From Tepidisphaeraceae bacterium (GTDB taxonomy: Bacteria; Planctomycetota; Phycisphaerae; Tepidisphaerales; Tepidisphaeraceae): DNA of 64,000 nucleotides. The DNA is taken from the NCBI GenBank assembly GCA_035998445.1, contig DASYHQ010000061.1:1-64000 (forward strand), given 5' to 3'. Shown in pieces: positions 7,934-16,124 of the stretch. Position 1 is the first letter of the stretch, and every line of letters starts with the position of its first letter. Made by a program: the position numbers and the translations under genes. Below the pieces are notes generated by a model, which did no database searches, was not told where the DNA came from, and saw only the letters and a program-made list of their open reading frames with translations.

Positions 7934-8112
7934 CCGTCATCCTGAGGTACTCCGAAGGATCTCTCCGCCTTTCCGTGGCATGGGCGTCTCGCCCATGCGT
8001 GTGGATTGAAACGGAGAGTAAAATTCATTGGCTGCTGCGCCGGCCGAGCGGTAGCTACAAAATTGAATCGCTTGGCCGAACAGCGAGCATGGGCGAGACG
8101 CCCATGCCACGG
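7934..8112. repeat. Family C half copy followed by family B copy 2
   Basis: A C half (GTCATCCTGAGGTACTCCGA..., 7935-7963) lies directly before a complete B element (7974-8112) whose ends are again GCATGGGCG/CGCCCATGC hairpins. The B interior is in the opposite orientation to copies 1 and 3. The pair fills most of the gap between the YcfL-like and LpoB-like genes. Confidence 0.75.
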
Positions 8113-8208
8113 CCGGAGCAAACGCGGCTTTGTTCCTCCACGTCCTCTTAGGAAGACGCGAGTTCCCGTATGATATTTTCAGTACACGTAGAAGAAGAAG
8201 GCAGACTT

Positions 8209-8772
8209 ATGACCAACATCCTCTCAACCAAGTTTCTCTCCCTCGGCGTCGCCAGCGCGCTCCTCGTCGCGCTCAACGTCGGCTGTGCCGATACGTCGGC
8301 GCGGCGCATCGAGACCGGCGGGCCCAACTCGATCACCACGGTCGACCAGATCGACGACCAAGATTGGGCCGAGGCCGCCAACACGCTCGTGGCCTCCATC
8401 GTCGATCAAGGCGAGATCACCGGTGGGCCCGGCGGGCGCAAGAAGCGGTTGGCGATCCGCAGGTTCGTCAACAACACCAGCCAGATGGTCGACGTGGACC
8501 TGCTGATCCGCCAGGTGCGCATCGGCCTGAACAAGACCGGCAAGGTCGTGACGATCGTGGAGGACGCCGAATCGCAGATGAACACCGGCGAGGTGCTCAC
8601 GCCCGACTATCGCCTGGAAGGCAAGATGATCGAGAACCGCGCCCGCGCGGGGAACATCAAGCAGTCGACCTTCTACTTCCAGATGGGCCTCTACAACCAG
8701 GCGGGCGAAATGGTCTGGGAAGACCAGGTGCCGATCACGAAGGCCGGAAGCCGGAACTCGGTGGGGCTGTAG
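8209..8772 (+). CDS. LpoB-like penicillin-binding protein activator lipoprotein
   Basis: 187 residues from ATG 8209 (in-frame ATG 8170 would prefix 13 charged residues to the signal). The lipobox is ALNVGC. The mature domain reads LAIRRFVNNTSQMVDVD...GLNKTGKVVTIVEDA, then DYRLEGKMIENRARAGN, TFYFQMGLYN and VWEDQVPITKAGSRN. This tracks E. coli LpoB closely (F/IVNDT, YRLSGKI, TYTFQLTL, WEEE.PI.K.G). LpoB spans from the outer membrane to activate the bifunctional synthase PBP1b; no class A PBP gene is in this window. Followed 24 bases later by an intrinsic terminator. The last gene of the cluster. Confidence 0.85.
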   Translation: MTNILSTKFLSLGVASALLVALNVGCADTSARRIETGGPNSITTVDQIDDQDWAEAANTLVASIVDQGEITGGPGGRKKRLAIRRFVNNTSQMVDVDLLIRQVRIGLNKTGKVVTIVEDAESQMNTGEVLTPDYRLEGKMIENRARAGNIKQSTFYFQMGLYNQAGEMVWEDQVPITKAGSRNSVGL

Positions 8773-8793
8773 TCGTAAGGACGAACTTGAAAC

Positions 8794-8879
8794 GTAGGGG
8801 CAGGCCTCCGTGCCTGCCCTTTTTTTGTTGCGCGGACGCCAGAAGCGGTTGAGGGCAGGCACGGAGGCCTGCCCCTACG
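8794..8879. repeat. Long inverted repeat between convergent genes
   Basis: GTAGGGGCAGGCCTCCGTGC (from 8794) recurs inverted at the right side (ending CCCCTAC, 8879), enclosing a short unique core. The left arm by itself is the terminator described at 8797-8826. It lies between the 3' ends of the LpoB-like gene and the EF-G-like gene and could serve both strands. Confidence 0.75.
8797..8826 (+). terminator. Intrinsic terminator of the LpoB-like cluster
   Basis: The stem GGGCAGGC/GCCTGCCC (8798-8805 and 8812-8819) with loop CTCCGT is followed directly by seven T (8820-8826). It is placed 25 bases after the stop codon at 8772. One of the few hairpins in the window with a proper T-run. Confidence 0.8.
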
Positions 8880-8886
8880 GGAGGAA

Positions 8887-10956
8887 TCACTCCTCCTCCA
8901 CGTGCGGCTTGTACTGCGACACCACCTGCTGCTGCACCTGGGATGGCACGGCGTCGTAGTGGCTTAATTCCATCGCGAAGGAACCGCGGCCGCCGGTGAC
9001 GCTTTTCAGCTGCGAGCCGTACTGCATCACCTCGCCCAGCGGCGCTTGGGCCGATACGACCGCCATCGCGCCCGTCGCGACGTCGGTCGAGTGGATCCGA
9101 CCGCGCTTGGACGACAGGTCGCCGGTGATGGCGCCGACGGTCGTTTCCGGCACGGTCACCTCCATGTTCACCACCGGTTCGAGCAGCACCGGGTGCGCCT
9201 TGGCGAACGCCTCCTTGAACGCCATCCGGCCGGCGGTCTTGAAGGCGATCTCCTTGCTGTCGACGGGGTGGTGCTTGCCGTCCGTGACCACCACGCGCAC
9301 GTCCTGCACCGGGTAGCCGGCCATCACGCCCTGGTCGATCACCTCGCGCACGCCTTTCTCGATCGCGGGGATGAACTGGCCGGGAATGCTGCCGCCGAAC
9401 GTTTCGTCGATAAACTCAAAGCCCGTGCCGCGCGGCAGCGGCTCGACGCGCAAATACACCTCGGCGAACTGCCCCGCGCCACCGCTCTGCTTCTTGTGCC
9501 GATAGTGCCCCTCGGCCGGCGCCGACACCGTTTCGCGGTAGGCGATCTTCGGTGGCTTCGTGTCGACGTGCAGCCCGCGGGCGGTGAGCTTTTCGAGCAC
9601 GAAGCGCAGGTGCATCTCGCCGACGCCGTTGATCACGATCTCGTGCGTCTGACGGTCGGTGTGCCACTTGAAGGTGGGGTCTTCCTCGGCCATGCGTGAG
9701 AGCACGGTGGAGATCTTCTGCTCGTCGCCGCGCGCCTTGGGCGTGATGGCCAGGCCGAACATGGGGGCGGGAAAGGTCAGCGGGCGCAGGTGGACGCTGT
9801 CGAGCGCGTGGTCGTCGTGCAGGACATCGTTGAGGTGGATGTCCTCGATCTTCGCCACGCCACCGATGTCGCCGGCGATGATCTCGTTGGCCTCGCGGTG
9901 CTCCTTGCCCTGCAGGTGGAAGACGTGGCCGAGCTTGATGCTCTTTTTGTTGTAGCCGATGTAGACGTGCGACTGGCCGGTGGCACGGCCCTGATGTACG
10001 CGGAAAATGGCCAGCTTGCCGACGAACGGGTCGTTGGTGACCTTGAACACGTGCGCCAGCAGCGGTTTGGTTGGGTCGTTCCAGTAGTCGAACGGTACCT
10101 CATCCTGCGGCGACCCCGCACGATCGCCGCCGCGATAGCTGAGGAACGGGCGCAGGTTGCCTTCTTCCGGGCTGGGGAAGTGCCGCGCGATCGAGTCGAG
10201 CAGCTCGGCGATGCCGACGTTGTTCTTCGCATCGGTAAACAGCACGGGCACGACGTGCGCCTCGTCCATGGCACGCTCGAACGGCGCGTGCAGCGCGTCG
10301 TAGTTGGGCTCCTCGCCGCCGAGGTAGCTTTCCATGAGATCCTCGTCCATCTCGACGATCTGATCGATGATGGCCGAATGCGCGGTCGCGACCGGTCCCA
10401 GGTCGCTGTCGCCGGCCTTGTTCAGCAGGCACTCGACGAGTTGCGTACGATTGGCCGCCGGCAGGTTGATGGGCAGGCATTCGCTGCCGAAGGTGGTGCG
10501 GATGTCGATCAGCAGGGCGTGAAGCTGGTCGGGATCGGTCGCGAGGTCGATCTTGTTGATGATGATGGCGCGCGGCAGGTTACGTTCGCGCGCGGCCTCC
10601 ATAAGCCTGCGGGTGACGATGTCGATGCCGGCGGCGGCGCTGATGACGACGGCGACCGTCTCCACCGCGGGCAGACAGGCGATGGCTTGGCCGATGAGGT
10701 CGGGCGAGCCGGGGGTGTCGATCAGGTTGATGCGCGTGCCGGCATGGTCGGCGTGAAGCACGGCGGCGTAGATCGAGTGCTTGTGCTCCTTCTCTTCCCG
10801 CTCGAAGTCGCTGTAACTGGTGCCGTCGGTGACGCACCCCTTGCGCGTCACGATGCCGCTGGCCAGCAGCATGGCGTCGACGAGCGTGGTCTTGCCACTG
10901 CCGGCCCCGCCGGCGATGAGGAGGTTTCGGATATCTGCGGTGGTGTAGCTGAGCAT
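8887..10956 (-). CDS. Elongation factor G-like GTPase
   Basis: 689 residues, start ATG 10956 with GGGAGA upstream. Order as in EF-G: G domain with P-loop GGAGSGKT (residues 16-23), DTPG (80-83) and NKID (134-137), then domains II to V (GVGEMHLRF, the C-terminal VPETTVGAITGDLSSKRGRI). It is slightly shorter than canonical EF-G. In EF-G the DTPG motif is followed by the catalytic His (DTPGH); here it is DTPGSPD, so Ser replaces His. The RGITI motif is also replaced (HKHSI). These changes fit the EF-G-like (EF-G2) branch, not the housekeeping factor. Probably a ribosome-associated GTPase of undefined role. Confidence 0.85.
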   Translation of the reverse strand: MLSYTTADIRNLLIAGGAGSGKTTLVDAMLLASGIVTRKGCVTDGTSYSDFEREEKEHKHSIYAAVLHADHAGTRINLIDTPGSPDLIGQAIACLPAVETVAVVISAAAGIDIVTRRLMEAARERNLPRAIIINKIDLATDPDQLHALLIDIRTTFGSECLPINLPAANRTQLVECLLNKAGDSDLGPVATAHSAIIDQIVEMDEDLMESYLGGEEPNYDALHAPFERAMDEAHVVPVLFTDAKNNVGIAELLDSIARHFPSPEEGNLRPFLSYRGGDRAGSPQDEVPFDYWNDPTKPLLAHVFKVTNDPFVGKLAIFRVHQGRATGQSHVYIGYNKKSIKLGHVFHLQGKEHREANEIIAGDIGGVAKIEDIHLNDVLHDDHALDSVHLRPLTFPAPMFGLAITPKARGDEQKISTVLSRMAEEDPTFKWHTDRQTHEIVINGVGEMHLRFVLEKLTARGLHVDTKPPKIAYRETVSAPAEGHYRHKKQSGGAGQFAEVYLRVEPLPRGTGFEFIDETFGGSIPGQFIPAIEKGVREVIDQGVMAGYPVQDVRVVVTDGKHHPVDSKEIAFKTAGRMAFKEAFAKAHPVLLEPVVNMEVTVPETTVGAITGDLSSKRGRIHSTDVATGAMAVVSAQAPLGEVMQYGSQLKSVTGGRGSFAMELSHYDAVPSQVQQQVVSQYKPHVEEE

Positions 10957-11130
10957 GCGCCGTCTCCCGTGTGCACGAAAAACATCGACATGGCGGCCCC
11001 GCGATAGACGTGGAAACGATGGGGGCCGTCGGAACGACGTAAGCGTACAACGGTGGTGCGAGCCAGGGCAAGCGAAAGGTTACGTCGTCGTCGTCGGACG
11101 TGGAGGGACCCGATGCCTGGGAAACGCGTT

Positions 11131-11403
11131 CTAGATGCGGATCATTGAATCGACGAGCGCCTGCACCGCGACAGTCGCGTGGCGCACGTCGAAGGTTTGG
11201 CCTTCGATCAGCACGTGATCGCGCGCGTCGTTCGCCTGCGTGATCCACACCGTCCCGCGCACGCAGCGGATCTGGCGCACGCCGCGGGTGACGGTCCAAG
11301 CCGATCCGGTGCTCAGGCAGACGAACGAACAAGGCACGGCCTCCTGCGGCACGTCGCAGGCGGCGGGGCAGTCGAAGCGCGGTTGGTGGGGCGCCTTGGT
11401 CAT
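11131..11403 (-). CDS. DUF2917 family protein
   Basis: 90 residues. The segment GVRQIRCVRGTVWITQ...DARDHVLIEGQTF matches the compact cupin-like DUF2917 pattern (RGxVWVTQ, DHVL, G). It runs divergently from the MocR-type gene at 11588. From memory DUF2917 genes are often found beside such regulators, so the pair may be co-regulated. Function unknown. The N-terminus (Cys-containing, QPRFDCPAACDVP) lacks a clear binding site, so the start is uncertain. Confidence 0.7.
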   Translation of the reverse strand: MTKAPHQPRFDCPAACDVPQEAVPCSFVCLSTGSAWTVTRGVRQIRCVRGTVWITQANDARDHVLIEGQTFDVRHATVAVQALVDSMIRI

Positions 11404-11587
11404 ACGAACACTATGACCCGGATCCGCCTTGCAGAACAGATGTAGGGCAGCACAATTGGCACCATAACAGTTGCGCGGTGGATGAACTGTACCTATCGGG
11501 ATTCTGTGCCACTGTGATGGTGATTCCGACGGCCGTATCAGCGATCTTCATGGCACGATCGCAAAGTCCATCTTCACGGTGACGATC
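11404..11587. promoter_or_regulatory. Divergent control region of DUF2917 and MocR-type genes
   Basis: A 184-base gap shared by two divergent promoters. It contains three CTGT-bearing repeats in one orientation at 11486-11493 (ACTGTACC), 11503-11510 (TCTGTGCC) and 11511 (ACTGTGAT). MocR-type regulators commonly bind direct repeats in the divergent gap next to their own gene, so these are candidate operators. No -35/-10 pair was assigned. Confidence 0.35.
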
Positions 11588-13051
11588 ATGCCCACAGCAA
11601 CGGCAGACAATCTCTACGAACAGACGGCGGCATACATCACGACGCTCATTGATGGTGGCACGCTGCGCGCCGGTGACCGCTTGCCCTCAGTGCGCAAGCT
11701 GAGCACGCAGCGTGGCGTCAGCATCGCTACGGTGCTCACCGCCTATCGCCTGCTGGAAGATGCCGGCCGCATTAAAGCGCGGCCGCAGAGCGGGTACTAC
11801 GTCGCGCCGCGCGCATCGGGCGTGGCATCCGAACCGGGCATGTCGCAGCCGCGCGCCAAGGCGGGGCCGGTGAGCATTAGCGACCTGGTGCTGAAGTTCC
11901 TGCAGGAGAGCAAGGCGCCGGAAACCGTGGGCTTGGGCGCAGCCGTCAGTGGGTGCGATTTGCTGCCCACGCGCAAGATCAACCGCATGGCCGCCAGCAT
12001 CGCCCGGCGAATGCCGCGGGCCGCCAGTGGGTATGACATGCCCCCCGGCTGCCCGGCCCTGCGCATGCAGCTGGCCCGCCGGGCCGTCGAGTTCGGCTGC
12101 GCGCTGTCGCCCGACGACATCCTGACCACCTGCGGCAGCCAGGAGGCGCTCTCGATCTGCCTGCGCGCCATCGCCAGGCCCGGCGGCACCGTCGCGATCG
12201 AATCGCCGACGTACTACGGCGTCCTTCAGACCATCGAGATGACCGGCCTGAAGGCGCTCGAACTGCCCACCTGCCCGCGCGAGGGCGTCAGTCTCGACGC
12301 GCTGCAGTTCGCGCTCGACCAGGGCGCCGTGCAGTCCTGCCTGTTCGTGCCGAACTTTCACAACCCGCTGGGCTTCTGCACCAGCGAGTCGCACAAGCGC
12401 AAGCTCGTGAAGATGCTGGCCGAGCGCGACGTGCCGCTCATCGAGGACGACATCTACGGCGACCTGCCGTTCGACAACAAGCGGCCCAAGGCCTGCAAGG
12501 CGTTCGACGAGAAGGGCCTCGTGCTCTACTGCTCCAGCTTCAGCAAGACGCTGGCGGCCGGGTTCCGCGTAGGGTGGTGCGCGCCAGGACGGTACTACGA
12601 CGAGGTGGTGCGCCTCAAGCTCTTCACCAGCCTTGCCACGCCCACGCTCGCGCAGCTGACGATCGCCGAGTTCATGGCCACCGGTGGCTACGAGCACCAC
12701 CTGCGCACCGTGCGCCGGCAGTATCAGAAGCAGGTCGCGCGGCTGTCGCAGCTGGTCAGCGAACACTTCCCCAAGGGCACCAAGATCACCCGGCCCGCAG
12801 GCGGGTTCGTCATCTGGGTGCAGATGCCGGCCCAGATCGATTCGATGGAACTGCACGACCGCGCCATGACCAAGGGCATCAGCATCGCGCCGGGCATCAT
12901 CTTTTCGCCAAAGCAGAAGTACCGGAACTTCATTCGCCTGAACGCGGGGTTAGACTGGTCCGATCGCGTCGACTGGGCCGTTGCGAAGGTGGGCGAGATC
13001 GCTCACGAACTGCTGACCGAGGCATCGGCCGATGCGCGGCGTTCCAGTTAG
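11588..13051 (+). CDS. MocR-type (GntR/aminotransferase class I) regulator or aminotransferase
   Basis: 487 residues from ATG 11588 (GTG 11579 also in frame). The N-terminal 70 residues form a GntR winged helix (GDRLPSVRKLSTQRGVSIAT, then QSGYYV). The rest is a fold-type I PLP domain with SFSKTLAAGFRVGW carrying the Schiff-base Lys, and PNFHNPLGF. Length and order are those of MocR regulators, in which the PLP domain senses an amino compound and the HTH binds DNA. The flanking divergent DUF2917 gene is a plausible target. It could also be an active aminotransferase (as in PdxR versus 2-aminoadipate transaminase annotations). Ligand not predictable. Confidence 0.85.
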   Translation: MPTATADNLYEQTAAYITTLIDGGTLRAGDRLPSVRKLSTQRGVSIATVLTAYRLLEDAGRIKARPQSGYYVAPRASGVASEPGMSQPRAKAGPVSISDLVLKFLQESKAPETVGLGAAVSGCDLLPTRKINRMAASIARRMPRAASGYDMPPGCPALRMQLARRAVEFGCALSPDDILTTCGSQEALSICLRAIARPGGTVAIESPTYYGVLQTIEMTGLKALELPTCPREGVSLDALQFALDQGAVQSCLFVPNFHNPLGFCTSESHKRKLVKMLAERDVPLIEDDIYGDLPFDNKRPKACKAFDEKGLVLYCSSFSKTLAAGFRVGWCAPGRYYDEVVRLKLFTSLATPTLAQLTIAEFMATGGYEHHLRTVRRQYQKQVARLSQLVSEHFPKGTKITRPAGGFVIWVQMPAQIDSMELHDRAMTKGISIAPGIIFSPKQKYRNFIRLNAGLDWSDRVDWAVAKVGEIAHELLTEASADARRSS

Positions 13052-13103
13052 TCGCGGCGCGGGTAAGATGCCAGCCGCAGTTTCGCACGCGCAGGAGCCC
13101 GAC

Positions 13104-13853
13104 ATGATCTTCCCAGGCAACCGTAAGGCCGCGCTCAGCATCACCTTCGATGACGCGCGCCCCAGTCAGCCCGACAATGGCTTCCCCATCCTCGACCGCC
13201 ACGGCGTTCGCGCCACGTTCTACATCAGCACCTGGCTGATGGAAGAACGCCTCGACCGCTGGCACCAGGCCGTGGCGGCGGGGCACGAGATCGGCAACCA
13301 CACGATGAGCCACCCGTGCAGCTTCAACTTTCCGTTCTCGCGGAAGAACGGCTTAGAGACCTATACGTTGGATCGCATGGCCAAAGAATTGGACGACGCC
13401 ACCGCCGCCATCCAGCAACTGGTCGGCGTCACACCGACCACGTTCGCTTACCCGTGCGGCCAGTCGTTCGTGGGCATGGGCACCGAACGGCGCAGCTACG
13501 TGCCGCTGGTGGCCGAGCGGTTCACGATTGGCCGAACGTATCGCGTGGAATGGTCCAATCATCCCGATCTGTGCGACTTGGCCGCCGTGGGATCGACCGG
13601 GATTGATAAGCTGACTTGGCCGCAGGTGAAGGCCATCGTTGATCAGACGATCGACTCGGGCAGTTGGGGCATCCTTGCCGCCCATGATGTAGGAACGAAC
13701 GACCGCCTGAGCCTGGATACCGACGTGTTGGACGCGCTGCTGCAGTACGTGCGCGAGCGCGAGGCCGACCTCTGGACCGACACGGTGGCCGCGGTGGGTG
13801 CCCACGTGCGCACGGCCCGTGCCGCGACGGCTTCGCCCGCAGTGCACCACTGA
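13104..13853 (+). CDS. Polysaccharide deacetylase family protein (NodB-like)
   Basis: 249 residues from ATG 13104, preceded by AGGAG at 13093-13097; an upstream in-frame ATG (13032) lacks support. The NodB homology domain shows motif 1 SITFDDA (the second Asp is the catalytic/metal residue pattern), motif 2 HEIGNHTMSHP with the two metal-binding His, and AYPCGQ. It has no signal peptide, so a cytoplasmic location is likely. It probably removes acyl groups from an amino sugar or related compound. Possibly in one transcript with the next gene, which begins seven bases after its stop. Confidence 0.8.
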   Translation: MIFPGNRKAALSITFDDARPSQPDNGFPILDRHGVRATFYISTWLMEERLDRWHQAVAAGHEIGNHTMSHPCSFNFPFSRKNGLETYTLDRMAKELDDATAAIQQLVGVTPTTFAYPCGQSFVGMGTERRSYVPLVAERFTIGRTYRVEWSNHPDLCDLAAVGSTGIDKLTWPQVKAIVDQTIDSGSWGILAAHDVGTNDRLSLDTDVLDALLQYVREREADLWTDTVAAVGAHVRTARAATASPAVHH

Positions 13854-13859
13854 GACGCA

Positions 13860-14324
13860 ATGGCCGACGGAACCCCTTCAACACGAACGATGCCAGCATT
13901 CACCGTCCGCACCGCAACGGCGGATGAGATTATCGACCTGCGGCATCGCATGCTGCGGCAGGGATTGCCGCGCGAGGCTGCCAAATTCGAGATCGACGCC
14001 AACCCGCATACCCTTCACGCCGCGGCTTTAGCGAGTGATGTCGTCGTCGGCTGCGCCACCTTCACGCCGTGCCCGCTGGACACCGAGCCCGCATGGCAAC
14101 TGCGTGGCATGGCGGTCGACGGCGCCTGGCAGAACGCCGGCCTCGGCCGGGCGGTGCTGGCGTTCATGGAAGGGCAGCTCCGCGACCGCAGCGTTACCCT
14201 GCTCTGGTGCAACGCCCGCACGCCTGCGGTGCCGTTCTACCAGCGCCAGGGTTGGCGCGTGATCTCGGACGAATTCCACATCCCCACGGCCGGGCCGCAC
14301 TTTCGCATGCGAAAGGATTTGTGA
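13860..14324 (+). CDS. GNAT family N-acetyltransferase
   Basis: 154 residues. The acetyl-CoA binding motif A is WQNAGLGRAVLAFME (Q/RxxGxG/A type), preceded by QLRGMAVDGAW and followed by the motif B region FYQRQGWRV. Complete single GNAT domain; substrate not predictable. ATG 13860 is used, with an alternative at 13890. It starts seven bases after the deacetylase stop, and its own stop overlaps a GTG start for the next frame. Confidence 0.8.
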   Translation: MADGTPSTRTMPAFTVRTATADEIIDLRHRMLRQGLPREAAKFEIDANPHTLHAAALASDVVVGCATFTPCPLDTEPAWQLRGMAVDGAWQNAGLGRAVLAFMEGQLRDRSVTLLWCNARTPAVPFYQRQGWRVISDEFHIPTAGPHFRMRKDL

Positions 14325-14371
14325 GGCAGAGTCGCTCAAGATTGGCGAGGCGTTCGTCCGATAAACAGAAC

Positions 14372-14698
14372 ATGCTCTCATTCGACCCGCTCGTCGCGAA
14401 CCCTGGCCGCCTGTCGATCCTCACCGCGCTGGCGGTCGACGAACGGCAGGAGTTCGTCGCGCTTCGCCAGCGCACCCGCCTGACCGACGGCAACCTCGCC
14501 AGCCACGCCAAGCGCCTGCAGACCGCCGGCCTGGTGACGGTCGACAAGAGCTTCCGCGCCGGCAAGCCCGTGACGTGCTACTGCCTGACGCCGGATGGGC
14601 GTAGGGCGCTGGAAGTCCACGCCCGCCGGGTATTGGCCGCGATCAGCCACCGACGCATCGTGCCCCAGCCGGTCGAGACGCAGAATCTGGCGGCGTAA
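14372..14698 (+). CDS. Winged-helix transcriptional regulator (HTH_34/MarR-like)
   Basis: 108 residues from ATG 14372: FDPLVANPGRLSILTAL, LRQRTRLTDGNLASHAKRL, then the wing KPVTCYCLTPDGRRAL. This is the ArsR/MarR-like winged helix found in many small regulators beginning 'FDPLIHxPxRLxIL'. An alternative in-frame GTG at 14321 overlaps the GNAT stop (GTGA) and has AAAGGA upstream; it would add 17 basic residues and couple translation. The ATG fits the family N-terminus better, the GTG has the better binding site. The last gene before an H hairpin. Confidence 0.75.
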   Translation: MLSFDPLVANPGRLSILTALAVDERQEFVALRQRTRLTDGNLASHAKRLQTAGLVTVDKSFRAGKPVTCYCLTPDGRRALEVHARRVLAAISHRRIVPQPVETQNLAA

Positions 14699-14733
14699 TT
14701 GGTTCGTACGGATTCGGGAATTGAATAACGATA

Positions 14734-14763
14734 CCGGCCCGGTTGCTTGAGCGACTGGGCCGG
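14734..14763. repeat. Family H hairpin, copy 3
   Basis: CCGGCCCGGTTGC and GCGACTGGGCCGG around TTGA, 35 bases after the regulator stop. The stem tolerates G-T pairs. The position 3' of a gene matches the other H copies. Confidence 0.7.
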
Positions 14764-14812
14764 TGTCGTTTGTTTACGTTGGTTCATGCCGGTGGCGCGT
14801 CTCGCCGACCAT

Positions 14813-15056
14813 GTCATCCTGATGGGAGCCTGAAGGCTAGCGGATTGAATCTTGTCGCATGGCGCTCACTTGTCATCCCGAAGGGAGCGGTAGCGACCTG
14901 AGGGATCTCGAACCACGGAAGGTTCTCGGCCTTGGGAGATCCCTCCCGTCGCCTTAGGCTCCGCTCGGGATGACATGGATTGTCATTCCCGCGGCGTTGC
15001 CCGTCATTCGAAAGGCACCCTCGCCTAACCTCTCCCGGAGAACCGGGAGAGGGACC
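14813..15056. repeat. Family D compound repeat plus family A half copy
   Basis: 14813-14974 holds D-type units: GTCATCCTGATGGGAGCC, GTCATCCCGAAGGGAGCG with GACCTGAGGGATCTCGA, and an inverted unit ending GCTCGGGATGAC. 15016-15056 is one half of a family A element (CCTCTCCCGGAGAACCGGGA). Together they fill the gap before the SDR gene; no gene is visible here. Confidence 0.75.
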
Positions 15057-15077
15057 GGAGTGGAAATATTCCACTGA

Positions 15078-16124
15078 CTACCACATCCGCGCGTGGCGCT
15101 TACGCATTGGGCGTTTCGTCTCCCCGCTCACCAGTGCCGCGATCGCCAGTCCCGCGCCGGCCATTAATGCGCCGGACAGGAACGGGTGCATCTCGGCCTT
15201 GTTGTAGAAGCTCATCTTGGCGACGTGGCCGTCGTACTCGCCGCGTTCGGTCAGGTCGTTGCTCGGGCGGTCCAGCGCGTGTTGCGACCGGTCGCGCGGT
15301 GGCCGGCCGCTGTGCTGTTGCTTGAACATGGCCTTCTCCATGAACCGATCCGTCAACCGCGGCGCCCAGCTGCCCATGGCTGAGATCATCTTTCCACCGG
15401 CGCCGGCGAACAGGTCGCGCACCGGGTGCGTGGCGGCATACAAGATCGTCTCGGCGACCACGCCCGGCGCGTAGACCGGGGGTGGGTTCGTCGGCGCTTC
15501 CGACAGGTAGTTCTTCGCGTTCCGCGTGTACGGCGTATCGATGGCGGCGGGCTTGATCAGGGTCACCGAGATCGGCGCGCCCGCCTCTTCGATCTCCATG
15601 CGCAGCGCATCGGTGAACCCCTTCACCGCATGCTTGCTCGCGCAGTACATGCCCTGCAGCGGGATCGCACGATCGCTGAGCGTGCTGCCGATGTTGATGA
15701 TCGCGCCACCGCCGCCGCGGTTGCGCAAATGCTCCATCGCCACCAGCGATCCGTTCACCACGCCCCAGAAGTTCGTGTCGAACAGTCGGCGGAACTCGTC
15801 CATCGGCACCTGGTCCAACCGGCCGTAGATCGAGACGCCGGCGTTGTTCACCCAGGTGTCGAAGCCACCGAACCGTTCGATCGCCACCTGGGCGACCGTC
15901 CGCAGTTCGCCCTCGTCGGCCACGTCGACCGCGACGTGGGTCGCGGTGCCGCCACTACCGTTGATCTCCTCGACCAGCTGCTGCAGCGCATCGTCACTGC
16001 GAGCCGCCAGCACCAGCTTCGCCCCGGCCTTCGCCGCCGCGCGGGCCGTGCTGAGTCCGATGCCGCTCGAGGCGCCGGTGATGACCATCGTTTGCTGCGC
16101 GAGGGGTTTCAGTATCGGGGTCAT
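15078..16124 (-). CDS. Short-chain dehydrogenase/reductase with C-terminal membrane segment
   Basis: 348 residues. Rossmann motif TGASSGIG (residues 17-24), NNAG, then catalytic Ser in INIGS and the YCASK (YxxxK) motif. Typical classical SDR core to about residue 250. The C-terminal extension is polar (SGRPPRDRSQ), ends in a hydrophobic helix (LSGALMAGAGLAIAALV) and a basic tail, so the enzyme is probably membrane-anchored. This layout is known in a group of SDRs of unknown substrate. No partner gene is adjacent on the same strand. Confidence 0.85.
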   Translation of the reverse strand: MTPILKPLAQQTMVITGASSGIGLSTARAAAKAGAKLVLAARSDDALQQLVEEINGSGGTATHVAVDVADEGELRTVAQVAIERFGGFDTWVNNAGVSIYGRLDQVPMDEFRRLFDTNFWGVVNGSLVAMEHLRNRGGGGAIINIGSTLSDRAIPLQGMYCASKHAVKGFTDALRMEIEEAGAPISVTLIKPAAIDTPYTRNAKNYLSEAPTNPPPVYAPGVVAETILYAATHPVRDLFAGAGGKMISAMGSWAPRLTDRFMEKAMFKQQHSGRPPRDRSQHALDRPSNDLTERGEYDGHVAKMSFYNKAEMHPFLSGALMAGAGLAIAALVSGETKRPMRKRHARMW

